Notes: a model not told the origin generated them from the sequence alone. DNA of 64,000 nt from Streptomyces sp. 11x1 (GCF_032598905.1 NZ_CP122458.1:10193001-10257000); one strand, 5' to 3'. Positions 1 through 9,115 are shown, counted from the first letter of the stretch. Numbers and translations are program-made.

Positions 1-1102
1 CGACCAGCCCGACGCGCACCGCGCGGCCTACCCGGAGTATCAAGGGATCGAGATCCTCGACTGCGACGTACGGCACCACCGCTCCGTCATCTCCCGGATC
101 TCCACCGGTCACCGCCCCGACGCGGTCTTCACCAACAGCGACCACCTCCAGACCCAGGCCGCCCTCGCCGCCCACTACTTCGACCTCCCCGGCAAGGACT
201 GGCGGGCCGCGCTGCGCACCAAGGACAAGGGTGAGATGCGACGCCACCTCGCCGTGGCCGGTGTGGACAACGTGTGGTCCGCCGAGATCACCGCCCCGGC
301 CGACCTCACCGCCCCCCTCGTCGCCGACGCCCCGTACCCGTGCGTCGTCAAGCCCCGCGAGGGCGTCGCCAGCGAGGACGTCGTGCTCGTCGACACCGCC
401 GAGGACCTCGTGGCGCGCGGCAAGGAGATCCTGGCCCGCCGACCGGGCGGCACCCTGGTCGTCGAGGAGTACCTGCCCGGGGAGCTGTACACCCTGGAGA
501 CCCTCGGCGACGGTCGCGTCCGACACGTGCTCGGCGGCTTCCACACCGAGCTGTCCCCGCCGCCGTACTTCATCGAGGAGCGGCTCACCTTCGTCCCGGC
601 TCATCCCGAACCGGTCGTCGCGCAGGTGCTCGCCCAACTCGACGCGCTGGGCGTCGGGTTCGGCGCCTGTCACACCGAGTTCGTCGTCCACGAGGGCCGG
701 GCCCGCGTGATCGAGGTCAACTACCGTGCCATCGGCGACCAGTGCGACCTGCTGCTCGCCCAGCTCCTCGACCTCCCGCTGTTCGAGCACATCCTCCGCA
801 CCCACCTCGGCGAACCCCTCCCCGCCGACCTCGGCGGCGGGCGCGACGGCGCGGCGCGCCTGGAGTACCCCTGCGCCGACCGGGCCGGCACCCTCGTCGC
901 CGCTCCCGCCGCGACCGACGTCACCGTCGACGGGGTGCGGCTGACGTACCGCCCGCTGCGCGCACTCGGCGAACACCACGCGCTCTACCGCACCAACCGC
1001 GACTACCTCGGCGTCCTCCGCGCCACCGGCACCGGTCAGCGGACCGTGGACCGGGTGGCGGCGGACTTCCTCGCCGCCCAGCGCTGGGAGATCCAGCCGT
1101 GA
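1..1102 (+). CDS. ATP-grasp ligase, siderophore biosynthesis (PvsA-like), 5' partial
   Basis: The reading frame is open from base 2 of the window, so the start lies to the left; about 366 residues are visible. The C-terminal half shows ATP-grasp features: a nucleotide-binding strand VVKPREGVASEDVV, the hinge-like VVEEYLPGELYTLETL, and the metal-binding end strand with RVIEVNYRAIGDQCDLL. It would join a carboxylate to an amine using ATP in the cytosol. The next gene starts inside its stop codon (GTGA, 1099-1102), and a two-synthetase NIS siderophore operon follows, which points to the role of PvsA in vibrioferrin assembly. Family assignment is firm; the exact substrate is inferred from gene order only. 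An internal ATG at 236 exists but would cut off conserved sequence. Confidence 0.85.
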   Translation, partial: DQPDAHRAAYPEYQGIEILDCDVRHHRSVISRISTGHRPDAVFTNSDHLQTQAALAAHYFDLPGKDWRAALRTKDKGEMRRHLAVAGVDNVWSAEITAPADLTAPLVADAPYPCVVKPREGVASEDVVLVDTAEDLVARGKEILARRPGGTLVVEEYLPGELYTLETLGDGRVRHVLGGFHTELSPPPYFIEERLTFVPAHPEPVVAQVLAQLDALGVGFGACHTEFVVHEGRARVIEVNYRAIGDQCDLLLAQLLDLPLFEHILRTHLGEPLPADLGGGRDGAARLEYPCADRAGTLVAAPAATDVTVDGVRLTYRPLRALGEHHALYRTNRDYLGVLRATGTGQRTVDRVAADFLAAQRWEIQP

Positions 1103-2928
1103 CCGCGATCACTGCCATGACCGCATCGACCGCCATGACGGCCACTACCGCCCCGACCGGCATGACGGCTGCGACCGGCACGACGGCCGCGCCCGCCGTG
1201 GACGCCGCCGAAGCCGAACTGCTCACCCGGGTGCTCGGCGCCCTGCTCCGCGAGGACGTGGTCGGCCTGCGCACCCGCAGCACCCCCGTCGACCTCCCGG
1301 ACGGGGCCTGGCTGCGCCTGCCCACCGCCGATGGCGACGACGCCCTCCTCCTCCCGGTCATCGAGGACGGCTTCCAGCACACCCACACCGCCCGACTGCC
1401 CCTCCTCGTCCGGGAGTCGGACGGCACACCCCTCCCCACCTGCGACACCGTCCTCGCCGCACTGCGCACCCTCGCCGACCCCCTCGACCGCGACGGCTTC
1501 GACGCCTTCGCCGAGGAGTGCCGCCAGACCCTCGTCACGATGCGGCTGCACGAGGCGACGGCGGACGAGATCGCCGAGGGGCTCACCGACCTCTACGGCG
1601 CCGACCTCGCCGACTGGACGGGGCTGCGCGGCGGCCTGGCCTACGAGACGCTCGCGGCCCGCCTCGACCACCCGGTCTACCCGACCGCACGCGGCCGCGC
1701 CGGACTCGACGAGGAGCAACTGCGCCACTACGCGCCCGAGTTCCACCCGACCTTCGCGCTCCAATGGCTCGCCGTGCCCAAGGAGGCCCTCACCGTCACC
1801 GGGGACCTCCCGGACGGCTGGCCCACCCCCTCCGGGCTCGGGCTCGCGGACCTCGACCACACCCATGTCACCCTGCCCGTCCACCCGCTGACCGTCGGCG
1901 CGCCCCTGGACGCGGCACTGCGCGAGGCGAGGCTCGCGGACCGGGCCGTACTCGCCGACCGGGCGTACCTGCCGGTCGTCCCCACCCTGTCGATGCGCAC
2001 GGTCGCACCCGCCGCCGCACCCTCACTGCACCTCAAACTTCCCCTGGCCACCGCCACGTTGGGCCTGCGCAACAAGCGGTCCATCAAGCCCGGGACCCTT
2101 GTCGACGGTGCCGCCGGACAGCGGCTGCTCGCGGCGGTGACCGACCGCGAGCCCCGCTTCCGGGGCCGGGTGCTGCATGCCGACGAGACGGTGTACGCGC
2201 ACGCCGGACACGAACTCCTCGCCGTCCTGTGCCGCCGTTACCCGACGGACCTCGACGACTGTGCCGTCGTGCCCATGGCCGCCCTGCTCGCCCAGGCCCC
2301 CGGCGGCCGACTGGCCCTCGACCACCTCGCCGACCGCTACCACGGCGGTGACCCGACCGCACTGCTCGACGCCGTGCTCACCCTGCTGTTCGACTGGCAG
2401 ACCACGCTCTTCGGCTACGGCATCGCCCTGGAATCGCACCAGCAGAACGTCTCCCTCGTGTTCGGCCCCGGCCCCGGCGACCTGCGGCTGCTGCTGAAGG
2501 ACAACGACGGGCCCCGCGTCAACCTCGCCCGCCTGAGCGCCAAGCTCGGTGCGCATCCCGCGAGGTGGGGATTCGACGACGCCCGCACCTTCACCACCGA
2601 CGACCGCGCCGTGGCCGACCTCTTCACCACCATCACCGTCCATCTGTGCGCCGGCGCCTACGCGTTCGGCCTGGCCCGCCACGGCCGCGCCCCGCTGCCC
2701 GAGCTGCTGCGCCTCGTTGGGGACCGCCTCACCGAGGCCGTCGACCGCCTCGGCGGCGACGCGGCGGCCGTCCTGCGCGAGCGGGTGCTGAACGCCCCCG
2801 AGCTGCCGGTGAAGGCGATGGTGACCGCCGGGACGCTGCTCAGCAAGGAACGGTCGGGCGCCGCCGACATCAACAAGCACTACACCACCGGGCCCAACTA
2901 CCTTCTGGGACAGGGGAGTCCGGTATGA
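1099..2928 (+). CDS. IucA/IucC-family NIS siderophore synthetase (PvsB-like)
   Basis: Predicted NRPS-independent siderophore synthetase that condenses a carboxylic acid such as citrate with an amine or alcohol via an acyl-adenylate. With the GTG start at 1099 it is 609 aa, the usual family length. Family blocks are visible: DHPVYPTARGRAG (the counterpart of GHPxHPxxKxRxG, with Tyr and Arg at two normally conserved places), PEFHPTFALQWLAV, HLKLPLATATLGLRNKRS, and LESHQQNVSLVF followed by LLLKDNDGPR. The first ~35 residues are a low-complexity Thr/Ala/Met run made of repeated ACNGCCATGACC-like DNA, so ATG 1117, 1135 or 1162 are possible starts. GTG 1099 is preferred because it forms the 4-bp overlap with the upstream gene. 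It overlaps the exporter gene by ATGA. Confidence 0.93.
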   Translation: MTAITAMTASTAMTATTAPTGMTAATGTTAAPAVDAAEAELLTRVLGALLREDVVGLRTRSTPVDLPDGAWLRLPTADGDDALLLPVIEDGFQHTHTARLPLLVRESDGTPLPTCDTVLAALRTLADPLDRDGFDAFAEECRQTLVTMRLHEATADEIAEGLTDLYGADLADWTGLRGGLAYETLAARLDHPVYPTARGRAGLDEEQLRHYAPEFHPTFALQWLAVPKEALTVTGDLPDGWPTPSGLGLADLDHTHVTLPVHPLTVGAPLDAALREARLADRAVLADRAYLPVVPTLSMRTVAPAAAPSLHLKLPLATATLGLRNKRSIKPGTLVDGAAGQRLLAAVTDREPRFRGRVLHADETVYAHAGHELLAVLCRRYPTDLDDCAVVPMAALLAQAPGGRLALDHLADRYHGGDPTALLDAVLTLLFDWQTTLFGYGIALESHQQNVSLVFGPGPGDLRLLLKDNDGPRVNLARLSAKLGAHPARWGFDDARTFTTDDRAVADLFTTITVHLCAGAYAFGLARHGRAPLPELLRLVGDRLTEAVDRLGGDAAAVLRERVLNAPELPVKAMVTAGTLLSKERSGAADINKHYTTGPNYLLGQGSPV

Positions 2929-4118
2929 CAGTCGAGGCGCTCGGGGTGTCGCGCCCCGCGTTCGGCCGCCGGCAGGCGCACGCCGTGGCCGCCTGCTACT
3001 TCGTGGCGTCGTTCGCCGCGCTGGGGCTGCCGCCGTACTTCACCGAGATACTGCCGGGCCTGGGCGACCGCGCGGCCCGCTGGGCGGGTGTGCTGTACGT
3101 CGTGCCCACCGTGTTCAGCGCGCTCGCGGCACCCCTGTGGGGGCGGCTCGCCGACCGCTTCGGGCGAAAACGGCTGCTGCTGCGGGCCCAGCTGGGCCTC
3201 GCCGTCTCCTTCCTGCTGGCGGGCTGGGCCGACTCGCTCACCATGTTCACGGTCGCGCTGGTGCTCCAGGGCATCCTGGGCGGCACGTTCGCCGCCTCCA
3301 ACGGCTATCTGGGCGCCGCCCTGGACGGCCCGCGACTGTCGAGGGCGCTGACCCTGATGCAGGGCAGCGCGCGGGCCGCACTCGTCTTCGCGCCGATCTT
3401 CGTCGGCGCGCTGTCACCGTGGCTGGCCCCGCACCGCCAGTACGCGTTCCTCGCCCTGCTCCCGCTCGCCGCCGCCCTGCTGCTCGCCGCGCTGCCCGAA
3501 CCGGCCGAGGCCGAGGAGCCGGCGGAGCGCGAGCCGGAGGCCGCAGACCCCGCCCCGAGGGCCGCACTGCGCCGGCTCTACGCCCTGGAGTTCGCCTTCG
3601 TGTTCTCCACGGTGATCTCCTTCCCCTATCTCATCTCCCTCGTCGAGGAACGCCTTCCCGGCGCCTCCGCCGCCCTCTCCGGCCTGCTCTTCGCCCTGCC
3701 GCACCTCTGCTACCTGCTCACGGCCCTGACCGTGCACCGGGTGATCCACGCCCGCCCCCGGCACGGCATCGACCTCGGCTTCGCGCTGATCGCCCTCGGC
3801 CTGGCCGGACACGGCGTCGCCGACAGCCTGCCGGCCCTCGTCGCCGTACGGATGCTCCTCGGCGCCGGCCTCACCCTCGGCATGGTCGGTCTGTCGGTCC
3901 TGGCCGCCGACTGCGCCCGGGGCCGCGCTCCCGGCGGGATGTTCGGCTCCCTGGAGTTCTTCTCCAAGGCCGGCGCCGTCGCCGCCGGAGTGACCGCCGC
4001 CGTGGGCAGCGCCCGGTTCGGGCCCGCCGCCCCGGTGCTCATAGGCGGCGGCATGGCCGCCCTCACCGTCCTCGCGACCCTCCTGCCCCCACATCCGCGT
4101 ACCCGCTGGAGCCACTAG
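2925..4118 (+). CDS. MFS transporter, probable siderophore exporter (PvsC-like)
   Basis: A 397-aa major facilitator superfamily protein with about 12 hydrophobic segments. The loop 2-3 signature is present as LWGRLADRFGRKRLLL. The ATG overlaps the stop of the upstream synthetase (ATGA, 2925-2928) and the next synthetase starts directly after its stop, so all are translated together. Its position between two NIS synthetase genes matches PvsC of the vibrioferrin operon and argues for export of the finished siderophore across the cytoplasmic membrane. Between the two six-helix halves lies an acidic Glu/Ala/Pro loop (EPAEAEEPAEREPEA), as expected for the central cytoplasmic loop. Substrate is inferred from context. 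Confidence 0.9.
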   Translation: MTVEALGVSRPAFGRRQAHAVAACYFVASFAALGLPPYFTEILPGLGDRAARWAGVLYVVPTVFSALAAPLWGRLADRFGRKRLLLRAQLGLAVSFLLAGWADSLTMFTVALVLQGILGGTFAASNGYLGAALDGPRLSRALTLMQGSARAALVFAPIFVGALSPWLAPHRQYAFLALLPLAAALLLAALPEPAEAEEPAEREPEAADPAPRAALRRLYALEFAFVFSTVISFPYLISLVEERLPGASAALSGLLFALPHLCYLLTALTVHRVIHARPRHGIDLGFALIALGLAGHGVADSLPALVAVRMLLGAGLTLGMVGLSVLAADCARGRAPGGMFGSLEFFSKAGAVAAGVTAAVGSARFGPAAPVLIGGGMAALTVLATLLPPHPRTRWSH

Positions 4119-5906
4119 ATGCCCCCGCCCACCGACTCGCTCGGTACCACTCAGCTCCCCACCGCCGACGAGGCCGTGGCCCAGACCCTCCCCACCGCCG
4201 ACGACGCCGTGGCCCACACCCTCCTCAACTGCCTGCTGCGCGAGGTCTCCGGCCCGGAACACCAGACCGCCGTCATCGACGGCCACCTCCTGCTGCGCCT
4301 GCCCCGCCGCGGCCTGCTTCTCCGGGTCGCCCTGCGCCGCAGGTCCCTGCTGGGCGCCCACCGTTTCACCGGCCCCGTCCAGGAACAGTCCGACACCGGC
4401 TGGACCGCACTCGCCTGGCGCCGCCTCGCCGAATACGCCCATGACGAACTGTCCCTGCGGACCGGCGTCCGCAACGACGAGTTCCTGGACCAGATCGACT
4501 CCAGCCACCGCACCGTCGCCACCGCACTCGCGGGCCGCGAGACCGGCGAGCGCACCGGGACCCGTGGGGCCGACGCGCCGGGCCCGCACCCTGCCTCCTC
4601 CCACGGGCTCCCGGACTATCTCGCCTCCGAGCAGTCCCTGTTCTTCGGCCACCGCTTCCACCCCACCCCCAAGGCCCGCACGGGCGACGCGGACGCCTGG
4701 CGGTCCTACGCCCCCGAGGCCGGCGCCTCCTTCCCGTTGCGCCACCTCGCCGTCCGCGACCATCTGATCGCCGAGGAGACCGCCGAGGCAGGCGCCACCG
4801 CCGTGCTCGACCGAGAACGCGGCGACGTCCCCGACGGCTACCGACTGCTGCCCGCCCACCCCTGGCAGTACGCGATGCTCCGCGAACACCGGCTACTGCG
4901 GGAGGTGTTGGGTCGCGGCGACATCCTCGACCTGGGGCCCGGCGGTCGGGAGTACGCGGCCACCGCCTCCGTCCGCACCCTCTTCGACGGCGACACCTTC
5001 CTGAAGTTCAGCCTCAACGTCCGCATCACCAACTGCCTGCGCAAGAACGCCAGTTACGAACTCTCTGGCGCCGTCGCGCTCACCCGTGTGCTGGCGCCCG
5101 CCCTCACCGACCTGGAGACCCGCTTCCCCGGCAGCGCGATGCTCCGCGAACCCGCCTACCGCAGCCTCGCCGTCCCCGGCCCCGACGGCACCCCCGACCG
5201 GGCCCTCCTCGAAGGCTTCGGCGTCATCGTCCGCGAGGGCCTCTCCCGGCGGCTGCTGCCCGGCACGACCCCGCTGCTCGCGGCCGCCGTCGCCGACGAG
5301 TACCCCACCAGCGCCGCGCACGTCTCCCGCCTCCTCGGCGGAGCCGGTCCGCGGACCGCGCTGCGCTGGTGGCAGGCGTATCTGCGCCTCCTCGTCCCGC
5401 CTGTGCTCTCCGCCTACTTCGACCACGGCCTGGTCCTGGAACCCCACCTCCAGAACGTCCTGATCTGCGTCGACGGCGACGGGCTGCCCGCCCAGGTCCT
5501 CTTCCGCGACCTGGAGGGCACCAAGCTCGTCCCCGACCACCACGCCGACACCCTCGCCGCGCTCCCGCCGGAGGTCGCGGGACCGATGTCGTACGACGCC
5601 CGGCGGGGCTGGGACCGTGTCGTGTACTGCCTGCTCGTCAATCACGTCGCCGAACTGCTCGCCGCGCTCGCCGATCTGCATCCCGAGAGCGAGGCCGATC
5701 TATGGGCCGCGGTCCGGGACACGCTGCGGGACTACGCCGACGAGGAGGGCTGCCCGCCCCGCCTCGCCGCCCTCCTGGCGGGGGTCCCGCTCCCCGCCAA
5801 GACCAACCTCCTCACCCGCTGGGAACGCAAGGCCGACCGCGAGGCCGGTTACGTCCGTCTCCCCTCCCCGCTCGCCGAGGACGTCCTGCGCTGGATCCCC
5901 CGGTGA
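4119..5906 (+). CDS. IucA/IucC-family NIS siderophore synthetase (PvsD-like)
   Basis: Second NIS synthetase of the operon, 595 aa, starting at ATG 4119 immediately after the exporter stop. Compared with the first synthetase it keeps the canonical motifs better: FFGHRFHPTPKARTG near residue 180, PAHPWQYAML, LKFSLNVRITNCLRKNASYEL, and LVLEPHLQNVLI followed by the acidic FRDLEGTKL. The N-terminus contains two exact-length copies of an 11-residue unit (LPTADEAVAQT/LPTADDAVAHT) encoded by a 33-bp tandem repeat at 4155-4220, which looks like a recent in-frame duplication. Two different synthetases in one operon imply two successive condensations on a prochiral core such as citrate, as in vibrioferrin and staphyloferrin B. 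Confidence 0.93.
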   Translation: MPPPTDSLGTTQLPTADEAVAQTLPTADDAVAHTLLNCLLREVSGPEHQTAVIDGHLLLRLPRRGLLLRVALRRRSLLGAHRFTGPVQEQSDTGWTALAWRRLAEYAHDELSLRTGVRNDEFLDQIDSSHRTVATALAGRETGERTGTRGADAPGPHPASSHGLPDYLASEQSLFFGHRFHPTPKARTGDADAWRSYAPEAGASFPLRHLAVRDHLIAEETAEAGATAVLDRERGDVPDGYRLLPAHPWQYAMLREHRLLREVLGRGDILDLGPGGREYAATASVRTLFDGDTFLKFSLNVRITNCLRKNASYELSGAVALTRVLAPALTDLETRFPGSAMLREPAYRSLAVPGPDGTPDRALLEGFGVIVREGLSRRLLPGTTPLLAAAVADEYPTSAAHVSRLLGGAGPRTALRWWQAYLRLLVPPVLSAYFDHGLVLEPHLQNVLICVDGDGLPAQVLFRDLEGTKLVPDHHADTLAALPPEVAGPMSYDARRGWDRVVYCLLVNHVAELLAALADLHPESEADLWAAVRDTLRDYADEEGCPPRLAALLAGVPLPAKTNLLTRWERKADREAGYVRLPSPLAEDVLRWIPR

Positions 5907-5956
5907 ACCACGAAGCCCGGACGAGCCACCGGCGCGTCCTGAGCCAGGAGTCCTCG

Positions 5957-7165
5957 ATGCCCCACCCCACCCCCGCCGTCCGTGACCGCATCCTGACCCT
6001 CGCGCCCACCGAACTGCCCGCCTATGTCTACGACTTGACTGCCCTGCGGGAGCACGCGGCGCACGTACGGGCCGCCCTCCCCGAGCGGGTCGAGCTGTAC
6101 TACGCGGCCAAGGCCAACCCGGAGTCGGCGATCCTGGCCGCGCTCGCCCCGTACGTCGACGGCTACGAGGTCTCCTCCGGCGGCGAACTCGCCCATGTCG
6201 CCGAGTCGGTCCCGGGCCGTCCGCTGGCCTTCGGCGGGCCCGGCAAGACCCCCGACGAGATCCGGGCCGCCCTGGAGCGGGGAGTCGAGCGCTTCCACGT
6301 GGAGAGCGAGCACGATCTGCGTGTGCTCGCCGAGCTGGCACGCCAGGTGGCACCGGAAACGCGGGTCGGGGTGCTGCTCCGCTTCAACCTCGCGGTGGCG
6401 GACGGCTCGCTGGCGGGCAGCGCGCTCGCCATGGGCGGACGGCCCACCCCGTTCGGCCTGGACCCCGAGCGGGCACCGGACGTGCTCCGCCCCCTCACGG
6501 ACGGCACCCACCCGCATCTCGAACTGCGAGGCGTCCACGCCCACCTGGCGAGCGGACTCGACGCACCCCAACAGCTCTCCGTCGCCCGCTCGATCGTGCA
6601 GTGGGCGATCGGCCTGGGCGTGCCGATCGCCGAGGTCAACGTGGGCGGCGGCATGGCCGTCGACTACACCCGCCCTGAGAGCCGCTTCGACTGGCAGGCG
6701 TACGGCAAGGGCCTGGCCGAACTCGCCGACGTGCACCCGGAACTGACACTGCGTATCGAACCAGGCCGCGCGCTCACCGCGTACTGCGGCTGGTACGCCA
6801 CCGAGGTGCTGGACGTGAAGCGCAGCCACGGCGAGGAGTTCGCCGTGGTCCGGGGCGGCACCCACCATCTGCGCACCCCGGCCACCAAGGGACACGACCA
6901 GCCGTGCTCGGTGCTGGCGATGGAGGAGTGGCCGTACCCCTGGCCGCGCCCGGCAGCCGAGGGGGAGCGCGTCAGCCTCGCCGGACAGCTCTGCACACCG
7001 AAGGACCTCCTCGCCCGGAACGCCCACGCCCCCGGGGTGCGGGCGGGGGACCGGGTGGCCTTCGCCCTCGCGGGCGCGTATGCCTGGAACATCTCGCACC
7101 ACGACTTCCTGATGCATCCGCGCCCCGGTTTCCACTTTCTCGACCGAACCGCCGGGGGAGTGTGA
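5957..7165 (+). CDS. PLP-dependent (fold type III) decarboxylase, DAP/ornithine decarboxylase-like (PvsE-like)
   Basis: A 402-aa alanine-racemase-fold decarboxylase. The PLP lysine sits in YYAAKANPES, the glycine-rich phosphate loop is VNVGGGMAVDY with EPGRALTAYCGWY, and the C-terminal catalytic Cys motif is QLCTPKDLL, followed by GAYAWNISHHDF. ATG 5957 is chosen because AGGAG lies at 5946-5950 with a 6-nt spacer; GTG 5903, which overlaps the previous stop, would add 18 unconserved residues. In NIS siderophore operons such enzymes supply the amine building block (PvsE and SbnH types). The real amino-acid substrate cannot be read from the sequence. Last gene of the operon. Confidence 0.9.
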   Translation: MPHPTPAVRDRILTLAPTELPAYVYDLTALREHAAHVRAALPERVELYYAAKANPESAILAALAPYVDGYEVSSGGELAHVAESVPGRPLAFGGPGKTPDEIRAALERGVERFHVESEHDLRVLAELARQVAPETRVGVLLRFNLAVADGSLAGSALAMGGRPTPFGLDPERAPDVLRPLTDGTHPHLELRGVHAHLASGLDAPQQLSVARSIVQWAIGLGVPIAEVNVGGGMAVDYTRPESRFDWQAYGKGLAELADVHPELTLRIEPGRALTAYCGWYATEVLDVKRSHGEEFAVVRGGTHHLRTPATKGHDQPCSVLAMEEWPYPWPRPAAEGERVSLAGQLCTPKDLLARNAHAPGVRAGDRVAFALAGAYAWNISHHDFLMHPRPGFHFLDRTAGGV

Positions 7166-7168
7166 CCG

Positions 7169-7226
7169 TTGACAGGCAGGCGAGTCGGGCGCAAACTCAT
7201 CCTCGATAAGTGAAGTGAATTTCACT
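7169..7226 (+). promoter_or_regulatory. Promoter and palindromic operator upstream of pobA
   Basis: TTGACA at 7169-7174 is followed after 17 nt by CAAACT (7192-7197), a plausible -35/-10 pair. A perfect 13-bp palindrome, AGTGAA-T-TTCACT, occupies 7214-7226, just downstream of the expected start of transcription, a good place for a repressor. pobA genes in Streptomyces are commonly controlled by IclR- or MarR-type regulators; none is encoded in this window. Confidence 0.5.
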
Positions 7227-7290
7227 AGACGAACAAGGTCGGGGCCCGGAGGACGGGACGCGGCTCGTCCTCAACGACGAGGAGTACTCA

Positions 7291-8490
7291 ATGCACACCA
7301 CCGTCGGCATCATCGGCGGCGGCCCCGCGGGGCTGCTGCTGGCCCGTCTGCTGCACAACGCGGGAATCGACAGTGTGGTCCTGGAACGCAAGGACCGCAC
7401 CTATGTCGAGCAGCGTCAGCGCGCCGGGATCCTGGAGCAGGCCACCGTCGACGTCCTGCGCTCCGCCGGGGCGGGCGCGCGGCTGGACGCCGAGGGCATC
7501 CCGCACGACGGCATCGAGCTGCGCTTCGACGGCCGCGCCCACCGCGTCGACTTCCCCGAGCTGACCGGCGGCCGCCGGGTCTGGGTCTACGCCCAGACCG
7601 AGGTGGTCAAGGACCTCATCGCCCTCCAGCTCACCGACGGCGGACCCCTGCTGTTCGAGGCGGAGGTGCACGCGGTGGAGGGCGCCGACACCGACCGGCC
7701 CGTGGTCCGGTACACCCACGAGGGCCGCGAGCAGACGCTGACCTGCGACTACGTGGTCGGGTGCGACGGCTTCCACGGGGTGGCCCGGGATGCGGTGCCC
7801 GAAGGGGTGCGGACGTCGTACGAGCGGACGTACCCCTACTCCTGGCTGGGCATCCTCGCCGACGCCCCACCCGTCTACGACGAGCTGATCTACGCCCACT
7901 CCGAGCGCGGGTTCGCGCTGGCGAGCATGCGGTCCCCGTCCGTGAGCCGTCTCTACCTCCAGGTTCCGAACGGAACCGACCCGGCCGAGTGGTCCGACGA
8001 ACGCATCTGGGACGAGCTGGACGGCCGTTTCGCGCTCACCGCCCAGCCCGGCTGGCGGCTCAAGCGGGGGCCCATCACGTCCAAGGCGGTCCTGCCGATG
8101 CGCAGCCACGTCACCGAGCCGATGCGCCACGGTCGGCTCTTCCTCGCCGGGGACGCCGCCCACATCGTGCCGCCCACCGGCGCCAAGGGCCTCAACCTGG
8201 CCGCCACGGACGTCATCGTGCTGGCCCGCGCCTTCGCCCGGCTCAAGGAGACCGGCTCGACCGAGCTGCTCGACGCCTACTCCGACACCTGTCTGCGCCG
8301 GGTCTGGCGGGCCGAGCACTTCTCGTACTTCATGACCACGACGCTGCACGCCGACCCGGGACAGTCCCCGTTCGAGACCCGGCTCCAGCTCTCCCAGCTC
8401 GACCGCGTCGCCACCTCACGGCACGCGGCGGCCGAACTCGCCGAGAACTACACGGGGATCCCGCTCGACACCGACCTCGGGTCGTCGTAG
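7291..8490 (+). CDS. pobA: 4-hydroxybenzoate 3-monooxygenase
   Basis: Class A flavoprotein hydroxylase of 399 aa that converts 4-hydroxybenzoate to protocatechuate with NAD(P)H and O2, feeding the beta-ketoadipate pathway. The N-terminal FAD dinucleotide fold is IIGGGPAGLLLARLL. The DG motif is in the GCDGFHGVAR region. The second FAD motif reads LAGDAAHIVPPTGAKGLNLAATDV, which is very typical of PobA. RBS GAGGAG lies before the ATG at 7291. Length equals that of known PobA proteins. It is a single-gene unit between its own palindromic operator and a strong hairpin terminator; no protocatechuate-pathway genes are adjacent. Confidence 0.95.
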   Translation: MHTTVGIIGGGPAGLLLARLLHNAGIDSVVLERKDRTYVEQRQRAGILEQATVDVLRSAGAGARLDAEGIPHDGIELRFDGRAHRVDFPELTGGRRVWVYAQTEVVKDLIALQLTDGGPLLFEAEVHAVEGADTDRPVVRYTHEGREQTLTCDYVVGCDGFHGVARDAVPEGVRTSYERTYPYSWLGILADAPPVYDELIYAHSERGFALASMRSPSVSRLYLQVPNGTDPAEWSDERIWDELDGRFALTAQPGWRLKRGPITSKAVLPMRSHVTEPMRHGRLFLAGDAAHIVPPTGAKGLNLAATDVIVLARAFARLKETGSTELLDAYSDTCLRRVWRAEHFSYFMTTTLHADPGQSPFETRLQLSQLDRVATSRHAAAELAENYTGIPLDTDLGSS

Positions 8491-8529
8491 CTCCGCGACG
8501 GCACGATCAGCTCGGCGACGGCACAGCCT

Positions 8530-8566
8530 TGGGCGCTCCCCCTGCCACGCGCAGGGGGAGCGCCCA
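8530..8566. terminator. Strong hairpin terminator, bidirectional
   Basis: Perfect 16-bp stem (8530-8545 with 8551-8566) and a 5-nt loop, beginning TGGGCGCTCCCCC. It lies between the convergent pobA and the DUF6479-like gene, so it can serve both. There is no long U tract, as is usual in Streptomyces. Confidence 0.8.
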
Positions 8567-8581
8567 GAAAAGCCGATGGTG

Positions 8582-8944
8582 TCAGTGGGCGCCGAGGCCG
8601 CCGCTGCCGAAACCGCCGCTGCTGTTCTTGCTCCAGCGCGGCCGCTTCTTCTCCGGGCTCGGCCGGGTCCCCTGGTTGCCGTGCACCTCGTACGGTGTCA
8701 GCCGGCGGTCGCTCTGGGGGATCTCGTCCGGTTCGCGGTGCAGCCGCTCCTCGTGGACAGGGCCCCCCTCGGGGATCCGGGGCTGCTCGTCGGGTCGCGG
8801 CCGACGCGGCTCACGGGCGCGAACACGCGCGCCCAGCCAGAGTGCGCCGATCAGCATGGCCACCAGCACGACGCCGGCCAGGAACGGTGCGATACCGCCC
8901 AGTACGCTGCGTTCTGCGGCTATATCAGTCCATTCCGTGTCCAT
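8582..8944 (-). CDS. DUF6479-like small membrane protein
   Basis: A 120-aa protein starting at ATG 8944. Residues ~14-35 form one transmembrane helix (GGIAPFLAGVVLVAMLIGALW), followed by a long basic, Pro/Arg-rich cytoplasmic tail with RRLTPYEVHGNQGTRPS and a Gly/Ser-rich end. This architecture is that of the DUF6479 family, widespread in Streptomyces and without known function. The frame continues open upstream of the ATG but with no family-like sequence. It is divergent from the copper-storage-like gene and convergent with pobA. Confidence 0.7.
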   Translation of the reverse strand: MDTEWTDIAAERSVLGGIAPFLAGVVLVAMLIGALWLGARVRAREPRRPRPDEQPRIPEGGPVHEERLHREPDEIPQSDRRLTPYEVHGNQGTRPSPEKKRPRWSKNSSGGFGSGGLGAH

Positions 8945-9115
8945 AAGGGATAAATACCCCCAATATGTAGAGTGAACCGGCCCTGTTTCGCACGAGCGGA
9001 CCGGAGCGGACGGGTGCCCTGCCCCGCGCCGGGGGAAACGAAATCCTGTGAACCGGGTGCGGGGCGGACGTCGCGCCCCGTGTTTGGTGGGGGCGCCTCC
9101 GGCTACCCGCCCGGG

